A stretch of 64,000 nucleotides of DNA, from NCBI GenBank assembly GCA_964537925.1, contig CAZICV010000001.1:992001-1056000 (forward strand), read 5' to 3'. How positions within the stretch are numbered: position 1 is the first letter of the stretch; every line of letters starts with the position of its first letter. Both the position numbers and the translations under genes were made by a program. Of the stretch, positions 26,623 to 35,700 are shown piece by piece. The notes beneath the pieces were generated by a model. That model was not told the DNA's origin, did not search any database, and saw only the letters and a program-made list of their open reading frames with translations. Source of the stretch: SLDF01 sp964537925 (GTDB lineage: Bacteria; Bacteroidota; Bacteroidia; Chitinophagales; Saprospiraceae).

Positions 26623-28098
26623 ATGACGGAACAAATATCACCCTATATACTGATCGGGACGGTCGGCATCTATTTCCTGGTGCTGGTCACGATCGGCATA
26701 CTCACCGGCCGGAAGATCGATGACAAGAAATTTTTCCTGGCCGGCAAGAAAGCGCCCTGGGGTCTGGTCGCCCTGGGGATGATCGGTAGTTCGATATCGG
26801 GGGTCACATTCATGTCCCTCCCGGGAGCTGTGGGAGGGATGGGTAAAAACATGGCCTTCAGCTACATGCAGATGGTATTCGGGTACCTACTCGGGTATGC
26901 GGTCATTGCCTTTGTGCTGCTGCCTGTCTACTACAAATACAACCTGACATCGATCTATGGTTATCTGCGGGAGCGGTTTGGCGCATTTTCGCAGAAGACC
27001 GGCAGCGGTTTTTTCCTGCTATCGAGGCTCACTCAGTCGGCGTTCAGGCTGTTCCTGGTGGCGATGGTCATGCACCACTTTATCTTGGCAGGTATAGGTA
27101 TACCGTTCTGGCTCACGGTCGCAATCACCATAGCGCTGATCTATCTCTATACTTTCAAGGGTGGGATCAATACCATCCTGTGGACTGATCCGCTGCAGAC
27201 GATCGTGATGCTGCTCACCGTAGTCCTCACTATCGGCATCATCGCTACACAGATGGATACCAGTGTCGGGGGTCTTTTCGCCCAGGTCTGGAAGAGTGAT
27301 TATTCGCAGATGTTTTTCTTCGAGGGGGGCTGGTCCGACCCGAACAACTTCTTCAAGCAGTTCTTGTCCGGCGCACTGATCACCATCGTCATGACCGGGC
27401 TCGACCAGGATATGATGCAAAAGAACCTGAGCTGCCGGACCCTGCGCGAATCCCAGAAAAATGTGATCTCCTACAGCCTAGCGCTGGTTCTTGTCAACGT
27501 CCTGTTCCTCAGCCTGGGAGCTATCCTATACCTGTATATCAACCAGGCAGGCCTCGAAGTACCGGCCCGTACGGACCATCTCTACCCGATGCTGGCCTTT
27601 CAATACCTGCCCCAGATAGTAGGGATATTGTTCCTGCTCGGCATGATCGCAGCAGCCTATTCGAGCGCGGATTCTGCACTGACGGCGCTGACTACGGCAT
27701 TCTGCATAGACTTCCTGGGCTTTGACGGCGATCCGGCCAAAGCCAGACTGCACCGTCGCCAGCGGACACAGATACATATCCTGTTTGCCGTGCTGCTCGG
27801 CCTATGTATACTGCTCTTCGAACAGCTCAGCGACGATGCCATCCTCAACCAGCTTTTCGACGCGGCAGGCTATACCTACGGCCCGCTCCTGGGCCTCTTT
27901 GCCTTTGGGCTGCTCACCCGCCTGGAAGTGCGGGACAAATGGGTCGTCCCTATCTGCCTGTCCACACCGATACTGTCTTATATCCTGAATAAGAATTCAG
28001 CGGCCTGGTTCGACGGATTTGAGTTTGGCTTTACAATCCTGGCTGTCAATGGCCTGCTGACCTTCATAGGGCTGTGGGTCATCTCTTACCGGAAGTGA
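26623..28098 (+). CDS. sodium:solute symporter family transporter
   Basis: A 491-residue inner-membrane transporter of the SSS family with about 13 membrane segments. Family features include FFLAGKKAPWGLVALGMIGSSISGVTF near the N terminus (LeuT-fold helix 1), GGINTILWTDPLQT in the middle, and GMIAAAYSSADSALTALTT (about residues 340-358), which carries the sodium-site serines. Substrate cannot be read from sequence; family members move sugars, amino acids, nucleosides, vitamins or anions. It follows upp by 19 nt. Confidence 0.9.
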   Translation: MTEQISPYILIGTVGIYFLVLVTIGILTGRKIDDKKFFLAGKKAPWGLVALGMIGSSISGVTFMSLPGAVGGMGKNMAFSYMQMVFGYLLGYAVIAFVLLPVYYKYNLTSIYGYLRERFGAFSQKTGSGFFLLSRLTQSAFRLFLVAMVMHHFILAGIGIPFWLTVAITIALIYLYTFKGGINTILWTDPLQTIVMLLTVVLTIGIIATQMDTSVGGLFAQVWKSDYSQMFFFEGGWSDPNNFFKQFLSGALITIVMTGLDQDMMQKNLSCRTLRESQKNVISYSLALVLVNVLFLSLGAILYLYINQAGLEVPARTDHLYPMLAFQYLPQIVGILFLLGMIAAAYSSADSALTALTTAFCIDFLGFDGDPAKARLHRRQRTQIHILFAVLLGLCILLFEQLSDDAILNQLFDAAGYTYGPLLGLFAFGLLTRLEVRDKWVVPICLSTPILSYILNKNSAAWFDGFEFGFTILAVNGLLTFIGLWVISYRK

Positions 28099-28129
28099 TC
28101 CGGCGCACAGAAATACCCGTATCGTATAT

Positions 28130-29179
28130 TCAGTCCTTGTTGGCGAGCTGGCCGCAGGCTGCATCTATGTCTTTGCCCCGGCTCCTGCGCAACGTGATGG
28201 CTACATCTCTCGAAGCCAGGTAAGCCGCGAAACGGTCGATCGCATCGTCTTCCGACCGTTCAAATGCCCCATCGCCGATCGGGTTGTACTCGATGATATT
28301 GACCCGCACGGGAAACCGTCTGCAGAGAACGGCAAGCCTGACGGCGTCTTCCAATGTGTCGTTGAATCCCCTCAGCGCGATGTATTCGAACGTGATGCGT
28401 CCCCTGGTCTGCCTGTAAAAATGTTCCAGGGCGTCCATCAGCACCTCCAGGTTGTTCTGCTCATTGATGGGCATGATCTCGTCCCGCTTTGTATCGTCCG
28501 CAGCGTGCAGGGAAAGGGCAAGATTGAATTTCACTTTTTCATCGGCCAACCGCCTGATAGCCTTGGCGATACCGGCCGTACTGACGGTGATTCGCCGGGG
28601 CGACATACCCAGCCCGTCGGGGGCGGTGATCCGCTCTATCGAACGCATCACATGCGTATAGGTCAGCAGCGGCTCACCCATGCCCATGTACACTATATTG
28701 GTCAACGGATGGCCAAAATGCTCCAGGCACTGCCGGTTGACCATCACTACCTGGTCTACTATCTCGGCCGGATCGAGGTTGCGCAGGCGTTTCATTTTGC
28801 CGGTAGCGCAAAACTTGCAGGTAAGGCTACATCCTACCTGGCAGGAGACACAGACCGTAAAACGCTGCTCATCGGGTACAGGGATCAGCACGGACTCTAT
28901 GAAATGTCCGTCGTGCAGGCGGAATCTCGTCTTGATCGTACCGTCTGTGCTCTTCTGGACCTTATCAGCAACCAGCGGGCGTATATGATAGTGCAGTTGT
29001 AAGAATCCGCGCAGGTCCCTGGGCAGGTTGTTCATCTCATCGAAGGAGTATACGTGTTTCTGCCAGATCCATTGCCAGATCTGCCCGGCACGAAATCCCG
29101 GCTCCCCGGCCTGTACCAGTTGCGCCTTCAGCTCTTCCAGGCTCAACAAACGAATATCTCTCTCCGCCACTGCTTCCAT
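28130..29179 (-). CDS. rlmN: dual-specificity RNA methyltransferase RlmN
   Basis: Radical SAM enzyme that methylates C2 of A2503 in 23S rRNA and of A37 in some tRNAs. At 349 residues it is of normal length. The SAM cluster motif is CKFCATG after QVGCSLT, and the two mechanistic cysteines lie in VCVSCQVGC and in DAACGQL near the C terminus (about residue 342). The blocks VYMGMGEPLLTY and ISTAG-like VSTAGIAKAI are typical. A TAnnTTTG box on its strand (29191 down to 29184) is so close that a nearly leaderless mRNA is possible. Confidence 0.96.
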   Translation of the reverse strand: MEAVAERDIRLLSLEELKAQLVQAGEPGFRAGQIWQWIWQKHVYSFDEMNNLPRDLRGFLQLHYHIRPLVADKVQKSTDGTIKTRFRLHDGHFIESVLIPVPDEQRFTVCVSCQVGCSLTCKFCATGKMKRLRNLDPAEIVDQVVMVNRQCLEHFGHPLTNIVYMGMGEPLLTYTHVMRSIERITAPDGLGMSPRRITVSTAGIAKAIRRLADEKVKFNLALSLHAADDTKRDEIMPINEQNNLEVLMDALEHFYRQTRGRITFEYIALRGFNDTLEDAVRLAVLCRRFPVRVNIIEYNPIGDGAFERSEDDAIDRFAAYLASRDVAITLRRSRGKDIDAACGQLANKD

Positions 29180-29282
29180 AACGCAAAATTACACATTTTC
29201 GGTGCGGTGACAGCCTCAAACACGACTAGGGCCAAATATGGGACCGTCCCAAAAGATTTTCCCGGCGATGGCGTTTATTTGT

Positions 29283-29290
29283 TAAGTTTG
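29283..29290 (+). promoter_or_regulatory. -7 element upstream of the histidine kinase
   Basis: TAAGTTTG matches TAnnTTTG; the predicted start is near 29297, leaving about 23 nt of leader. Upstream there is only a TTTT run at 29257-29260, a poor -33 box. Confidence 0.45.
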
Positions 29291-29319
29291 CAAAGCTTGC
29301 ATCCGGTATAGCTGCCTCC

Positions 29320-30489
29320 ATGAATTGGTACTCGCGTAAAGCCCGTTGGAAAATATACCTGGCCCTCGCCGGGATCATCATCATAGTATTGTCGTTGGGA
29401 TACACGAACTACCTGGCGTCCAATATGGCGGACCGGGAGCGGCAGGCAATGGATGTATGGGTACGTGCGCAACAGTCCATCGGCGATATGCCGGATGACG
29501 AGGGCTACGACGTGACCTTCCAGATGGATATCCTATCCGGCAACAAGTATATCCCCGTGATCGTGACCGACGAGCAGGGGAATATCCAGATGGCGGACAA
29601 CTTCGGAGAAAACACCTCCGACGAACAGCTCCGGAAAGAACTCAAAAAGATCAGGGACGCGGGGGTCGAACCGATCAGGATACAGTTCAAGGACGAGGTG
29701 AGCTACATCTACTACAAGCATTCGCTCATCCTGCAGAGACTCAGGTATTTTCCCGTCATACAGGTACTGCTTATCAGTGTTTTCATCGGGCTGGGCTATG
29801 CCGGATTCAGCAGTACCCGCCGCGCCGAGCAGAACAGGGTATGGGTAGGCATGGCCAAAGAGACCGCACACCAGTTGGGTACGCCCATATCGGCCATGAT
29901 CGCCTGGATAGAACACCTCAAGTTGATGTCCGAGGACAGGCCGGAGCAGATAGAAGTCCTGCAGGAGCTGCAGAAGGATGTCGACCGGCTGGAGCTGGTC
30001 GCGGACCGCTTCTCCAAGATCGGCTCGGCACCCGAACTAAAGCCCGTCAATCTCTACGAGGCGCTTGATCACGTGCACCGCTATATGGAGAAGCGAGCAC
30101 CGCGTCGGGTCAGGTTCGAGTTTCCTGATCCCGCACAGGAGGGACTGGAGGTGCGGATCAATCCACACCTCTTCGAATGGGTACTGGAAAATCTCCTTCG
30201 CAATGCACTGGATGCGATGGAAGGAACGGGTATCATCCGCGCAGATGTGCTCACGGACAGCCCCGGCTTTGTAGAGATCAATATCAGCGATACAGGCAAA
30301 GGCATGCCTGCCAGTATGTTCAAGACGGTATTCACACCCGGGTTCACAACCAAGAAACGAGGCTGGGGGCTGGGCCTGTCGCTCTCCCGGCGGATCATCG
30401 AAAACTATCACCGCGGCAAGATCTTCGTGAAAAGATCGGACCAGAGCGGAGGCGGTACCACTTTTACCATCCGGCTTCCGAGATACTGA
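29320..30489 (+). CDS. membrane sensor histidine kinase (orphan)
   Basis: A 389-residue two-component sensor kinase. It has an N-terminal membrane segment (about 12-33), an exported sensor region (34-140) of no known domain, and a second membrane segment (about 146-165). The phosphoacceptor block is AKETAHQLGTPIS with H184. ATP-binding boxes follow: N box LLRNALDAM, G1 DTGKGMP, and G2 GWGLGLSLS. There is no HAMP domain that I can see. No response regulator is next to it on either side (rlmN diverges; pckA follows after about 290 nt), so its partner must lie elsewhere. Confidence 0.92.
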   Translation: MNWYSRKARWKIYLALAGIIIIVLSLGYTNYLASNMADRERQAMDVWVRAQQSIGDMPDDEGYDVTFQMDILSGNKYIPVIVTDEQGNIQMADNFGENTSDEQLRKELKKIRDAGVEPIRIQFKDEVSYIYYKHSLILQRLRYFPVIQVLLISVFIGLGYAGFSSTRRAEQNRVWVGMAKETAHQLGTPISAMIAWIEHLKLMSEDRPEQIEVLQELQKDVDRLELVADRFSKIGSAPELKPVNLYEALDHVHRYMEKRAPRRVRFEFPDPAQEGLEVRINPHLFEWVLENLLRNALDAMEGTGIIRADVLTDSPGFVEINISDTGKGMPASMFKTVFTPGFTTKKRGWGLGLSLSRRIIENYHRGKIFVKRSDQSGGGTTFTIRLPRY

Positions 30490-30696
30490 CCTATCCTTTC
30501 CGCGCAAAAGCAGGCAGCTGACCGGCTTACATTTTTTTTTCGCCTATATAAGCCGCCAGCTACTGTTCTGCAGCTCGTCTAACCACTTGAGGAATAAAGC
30601 CAAAGATGGCTTACTGTATTTATTACACTAAGAAACGTATGATCTTTTTTGCAATTTGATAAAATTGGCCTCCGAACTTTTCTTAAGCCGAATCCT

Positions 30697-30704
30697 TAAA
30701 TTTG
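30697..30704 (+). promoter_or_regulatory. -7 element upstream of pckA
   Basis: TAAATTTG matches TAnnTTTG about 79 nt before the pckA ATG. No TTG is found 19-21 nt upstream. The rest of the 290-nt gap after the kinase gene contains AT-rich sequence (a T8-9 run near 30532) but no other clear signal. Confidence 0.4.
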
Positions 30705-30782
30705 CATTCCCATAGAGCATATCCTGCAGGCAGGATCACAGGCTGCATCGTCGTTAAAAAAATCCACAAGCAAGAAAATCTT

Positions 30783-32393
30783 ATGCAAAAGGCACAGCAA
30801 GACATGGAAAATGCATTGAAGGATATGGGATTTCGGGACTGGCAGAACTTGTACTGGAATGAAGCGCCTGAGGTGATGGTGGAGGAGACGATCAAAAGAG
30901 GTATGGGCGTGTTGTCGGATATGGGAGCTATCTGTATCGAGACCGGTGAGTTTACGGGAAGGTCCCCCAAGGACCGCTTCATCGTGCGGGATTCCGTCAC
31001 CGAACATACAGTAGACTGGAACAATTTCAACCAACCGCTCGATCCTGTTTACTTCGATAAGCTGGAAGAAAAAGCCAGGGCTTACATGGCCGGAAAGGAT
31101 CTCTTTGTGAGGGATGCTTTCGCATGTGCCGACCCCGCCTACAAGCTGTCCATCCGTGTCATAACGGAATATCCCTGGAGCAGCCAGTTTGCCTACAATA
31201 TGTTCATCAGGCCTTCTGAAGAAGAGCTTAACCGGTTCAGCCCCGACTGGCATGTGATCTGTGTACCCGGCCTGCGTGCGGAAGGAGCGGCGGACGGCGT
31301 CAACCGGCACAATTTCTCGATCATCAATTTTTCCAGGAAGACAATCCTGGTAGGAGGATCAGGCTATACCGGGGAGATCAAGAAAGGGGTATTCTCCGTA
31401 CTGAACTATCTCCTGCCCCAGGAACGGGGAATACTGTCGATGCACTGCTCTGCCAATATCGGGTCAGAGGGAGATGTAGCGGTTTTCTTCGGCCTGTCGG
31501 GTACAGGCAAGACCACTCTGTCGGCAGACCCTCAGCGGGCGCTCATCGGCGACGACGAACACGGCTGGTCCGATAACGGCGTCTTCAACTTTGAGGGCGG
31601 CTGCTACGCCAAGTGCGTGGACCTCTCGGAAGAAAAAGAGCCCCAGATATTCAAAGCCGTCAAACACGGCGCTATCCTGGAAAACATCGGTTTCTACCCC
31701 GGAACACGGACTGTAGACTATACTGATACCGTAATTACGGAGAACACCCGTGTCTCTTATCCCATCCATTTTATAGATAATGCCTTGGAGCCTTCACTGG
31801 GAGGTCATCCGACACATATTTTCTTCCTCACATGCGATGCATGGGGCGTATTGCCCCCGGTATCCAGGCTCACCCCCGGCGAAGCGATGTATCATTTTCT
31901 CTCCGGGTATACTGCCAAGACACCGGGTACCGAAGATGGCGTAGCTGTACCTAAAGAGACTTTCTCGACGTGCTTCGGTGCTCCTTTCATGCCACTCCAC
32001 CCTACGGTATACGCCGGTATGCTGGGTGAAAAAATGCGCAGGCACGATACGAAAGTATGGTTGGTCAACACCGGGTGGACAGGCGGGCCGTACGGACAAG
32101 GAAAACGTATCAGTCTCAGGTATACCCGCTCCATGATCACAGCTGCAATGCAGGGGCTACTGGACGATGTGCCCTACACTACGCACGAGATATTCGGGCT
32201 GTCTTACCCGACGGAGGTGCCCGGCGTACCTTCGGAAGTGCTTGATCCAAAAAACACCTGGACCGATCCGGCCGCCTATGATAAGCAGGCTGCCAGCCTG
32301 TCCGTTGCTTTCAATCGCAACTTCCAGCGCTTTGCCGACAAAGCCAACCAGGAAACGCTGGAAGCGGCCCCCCGAATCACACAGGAAGTATAG
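30783..32393 (+). CDS. pckA: phosphoenolpyruvate carboxykinase (ATP)
   Basis: Gluconeogenic enzyme turning oxaloacetate and ATP into PEP, CO2 and ADP; cytoplasmic. The ATG at 30783 (MQKAQQDMENAL) gives 536 residues, which fits the family; the frame stays open 27 codons upstream but that part is not family-like. Motifs: TGRSPKDRF (oxaloacetate-binding Arg), the kinase-1a P-loop GLSGTGKTTLS (about residues 235-245), IGDDEHGW (Mn/Mg site), and NTGWTGGPYG. It is a single transcription unit followed by a perfect 16-bp inverted repeat. Confidence 0.96.
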   Translation: MQKAQQDMENALKDMGFRDWQNLYWNEAPEVMVEETIKRGMGVLSDMGAICIETGEFTGRSPKDRFIVRDSVTEHTVDWNNFNQPLDPVYFDKLEEKARAYMAGKDLFVRDAFACADPAYKLSIRVITEYPWSSQFAYNMFIRPSEEELNRFSPDWHVICVPGLRAEGAADGVNRHNFSIINFSRKTILVGGSGYTGEIKKGVFSVLNYLLPQERGILSMHCSANIGSEGDVAVFFGLSGTGKTTLSADPQRALIGDDEHGWSDNGVFNFEGGCYAKCVDLSEEKEPQIFKAVKHGAILENIGFYPGTRTVDYTDTVITENTRVSYPIHFIDNALEPSLGGHPTHIFFLTCDAWGVLPPVSRLTPGEAMYHFLSGYTAKTPGTEDGVAVPKETFSTCFGAPFMPLHPTVYAGMLGEKMRRHDTKVWLVNTGWTGGPYGQGKRISLRYTRSMITAAMQGLLDDVPYTTHEIFGLSYPTEVPGVPSEVLDPKNTWTDPAAYDKQAASLSVAFNRNFQRFADKANQETLEAAPRITQEV

Positions 32394-32431
32394 TAACTCA
32401 GAGAGTCCAACATAAACAGGTCCGGCCTGTA

Positions 32432-32469
32432 CAAGAGAGCGATCCATCTGCGTATGGATCGCTCTCTTG
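32432..32469 (+). terminator. 16-bp perfect inverted repeat after pckA
   Basis: CAAGAGAGCGATCCAT pairs with ATGGATCGCTCTCTTG around a 6-nt loop, 38 nt after the pckA stop. It lacks a T run on either strand, so it may be a terminator of weak type or an RNA 3-prime stabiliser. Confidence 0.5.
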
Positions 32470-32613
32470 CATTAATAGCCGGGCTGAGCGGGCTTTGAAG
32501 ATAGCGTGACACTTTACGCCCAACCGGGAAGCAGATTTGTGCGTATCTTGTAGATACAGCATCATCATAGCTGATGCTCCAGCAGCTTTTTCAGCTCTTC
32601 AACAGGAAAATCA

Positions 32614-32633
32614 TATTGTGATATTTCACAATA
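32614..32633. promoter_or_regulatory. candidate operator upstream of the surface protease
   Basis: TATTGTGA, 4-nt spacer TATT, TCACAATA: a perfect palindrome of CRP/FNR-like composition about 145 nt before the protease ATG. A TATAAT lies 3 nt downstream (32636-32641). The spacer is shorter than the 6 nt of classical CRP sites, so a related regulator would be needed. The rest of the 380-nt gap holds the inverted repeat at 32432 and nothing else clear. Confidence 0.4.
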
Positions 32634-32775
32634 CATATAATGCATTAATTTTAACTGTCGGCAAGAAAAGGGTGTCGGCGCACAGGATAGGATTGTTTGA
32701 TTTGCCTGACTCTGGTCCAACAGGTCCTGGTCAGGGTTTTCATTTATTTAAACAGGATTCAGGATCTGAAAAACA

Positions 32776-35700
32776 ATGACCAGTATGAACAGATATTTAC
32801 TGCCGGTATGGGCAGCGCTTTTACTTCTGGCCGGGATACAATCGCCGGCTTCCGGGCAAGTGGCAGAACATCTTCACGCCCATGAACGGCCTTCCGAGGC
32901 TACTCTGAAGACGGGGCAAATACACAAAGAACTCAAAAGAGCCTTTGCCCGGACAGGTGAACAGCCTATAACGGAGCTACTCGAACCGCTTTCAAAAGAA
33001 TCCGCCTTCTGGAAGAGCAGAAACTGGACGGCAGAAGCGAGCTACCTGCAGTTGCGCTCAGACAATATCCAATCCCTGCTGGCCGCCCACCCGCGGACGC
33101 TAACGGTTCGCTTTGCGCTTCATACCGGCGAGATACTGGTCGTGGACCTATACGCAAAAAGCCCTTTTTCAAAGGATATCGTCATCCGGACTTCAGACGG
33201 CCAGATCCTGTCTCCCGGTAAACATGCGCACTATCGCGGCGAAGTGAGGGGACATGAAGGCTCCCTCGCAGGCATCTCTGTATTCGATAACGAGATCATC
33301 GGTATGATTTCCACCAGGGAGCACGGCAACCTGATCATCGGCAAGATAGAAAACTCCGAAGTGCACGTGCTCTATGCAGAACGCTCACTCGATGCAGAAG
33401 CCCCATTCACCTGTGGAGCGGAAGACCTGACTGTACCCGGCAACCTCGCAGAAAAACAGGTCCGGTCCCGTTCCGGCTCCAGGAGCCTGGATAATTGTAT
33501 CCGCCTCTACCTGGAGACAGATCACGCCCTCTTTGTGAACCGCGGCAGCACACAGGCAGTAGAAAACTGGGTGGCCGGCGTGTTTAACAACGTGGCCATT
33601 ATGTACAACAATGAACAGATCAATTTTGAGATTTCCGAGCTGTTCATCTGGACTACACCCGACGGCTACCCAACCAATAGTTCCAGTGCAGCGCTCAATG
33701 CCTTCAGGACTGCGCGTCAGGGATTCAACGGCAATCTCGCCCATCTCCTTGCGCTGGGCGGCAACAACGTGGGTGGGGTCGCCTACCTCGATGTACTTTG
33801 TTTCCCCTCCCACGCATTTGCATATAGCAACATCTACATCAACTATAATCAGTTCCCGACATACTCGTGGACCATCATGGTCATCACGCATGAAATGGGC
33901 CACAACGTAGGCTCCAACCACACCCAATGGTGTGGCTGGCCAGGTGGGGCTATCGACAACTGTTATACGACGGAAGGCGGCTGTCCGCCGGGACCTCCAC
34001 CCACCAACGGTGGTACCGTCATGAGCTACTGCCACCTTACACAACAAGGTATCAACCTGCAGCATGGATTCGGCCCCCTGCCGGGCAACAAGATCCGGGA
34101 TGAAGTAACAAATGCACCCTGCCTTACTGCATGCTCCGCATCAGAGTGCGATGACTTCGACGCTTCGGTGGCGGTGGTGCATACGACCTGCGGGCAGAGC
34201 AACGGATCCATGACCTTTACGATCACCGGCGGACAAAGCCCGTACCTGGTGGATATCGGCGGCGGACCACAGCAGCAGACCTCTTTCACAGGGCTGGCCG
34301 CTGGTACCTACCAGGTGACAATCTCCGACGACAACAATTGTGAGATCGAGATGTCCGTCACGATCAACCCGTCTTCCAGTCCTACAGTGATCGCCAATGG
34401 TACCGGCACCACATGTGGCCAGAACAACGGTAGTATCACTGTGTCCGCTTCCGGCGGCACGCCGCCATACAACTATAATATCGGCAACGGCAACCAGTCC
34501 GGAAACCAGTTCACAGGGCTGGCCGCCGGCAGTTACGTGGTGACCGTGACAGATGCAGCTTCCTGCACAGGCACAGCCAGCTATACAGTAGGCGCTTCTA
34601 CACCGCTGGACGCGACCGCTACTGCCCAGGCGACAACCTGTGGTCTCAACAACGGTAGTATCACTGTGTCCGCTTCCGGCGGCACGCCGCCTTACAACTA
34701 TAATATCGGTAACGGCAACCAGTCCGGAAACCAGTTCACAGGGCTGGCCGCCGGCACCTATACCATCACGGTGACCGATCCCAACAACTGCAGCGATGTC
34801 GTGACAGCGACCGTGAGCAACTCCACGGGTGTAACGGCCTCCGCTACGGTCACGCATACTTCTTGCGGACAGAACAACGGTAGCATCACGGTCAGCGCAA
34901 CCAGCAACCAGCCGCCGCTGGAGTATACCCTCAATGGCAATACACAGTCATCACCTGTATTCTCCGGGCTGGCTGCCGGTTCATACAGTATCCTGGTCGA
35001 AGACAATGGCGGGTGTACTGCTTCGGTCTCTGTGACGGTCAACAACTCCGTAGCACTGGTGGCTACCCTCACCACTACTGACGCATTATGCGGTATCGAT
35101 CAGGGATCCATCACTGTATCTGTCAGCAGCGGTACCGCTCCCTACCAGTACAATTTTGGCTCAGGATTCCAGCCAAGTCCTACGATCGGCGGACTAGCTG
35201 CGGGGACTTACACAGTGTCCGTGTCCGACGCTGCCGGTTGTTCGGCTACCTTGAGTGCCACTATCGGCAGCAGCTCTGCTATCCTGCTTTCAGGCAATGC
35301 CACCCCCGCTTTCTGCGGAGAGGACAACGGTACGATCACCGTCCTGGCAACCGGCGGCAATGGCAGCTATTTCTACAACATCGGGCAGGGCTTTGTCAGC
35401 GACAATTCCTTTGAAGACCTCGCAGCCGGAACATATACGGTGACAGTGACTGACAGCGACAATTGCTCCGCGACCATATCCCTCCAGGTGACCGGTGTAC
35501 CGCCATTGGCCGTATCGGTACTGTACAGCCTTGATGTATCCTGTTTCGGTGCTGGTGACGGAGCCGCCGGTGTAGGCGCTACAGGGGGAATACCTCCATA
35601 TTATTATGCGTGGTCACATGGGGCCGTCCTGCCCGAGATCACTCAACTGAGCCAGGGCATATACACGGTAACGGTCAGCGATGATATGGGATGCAGCCAG

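Noticed and set aside
33385..34857. Several long minus-strand frames opposite the SprB array
   Set aside because: They mirror the repetitive codons of the protease gene and have no signal peptide or domain.
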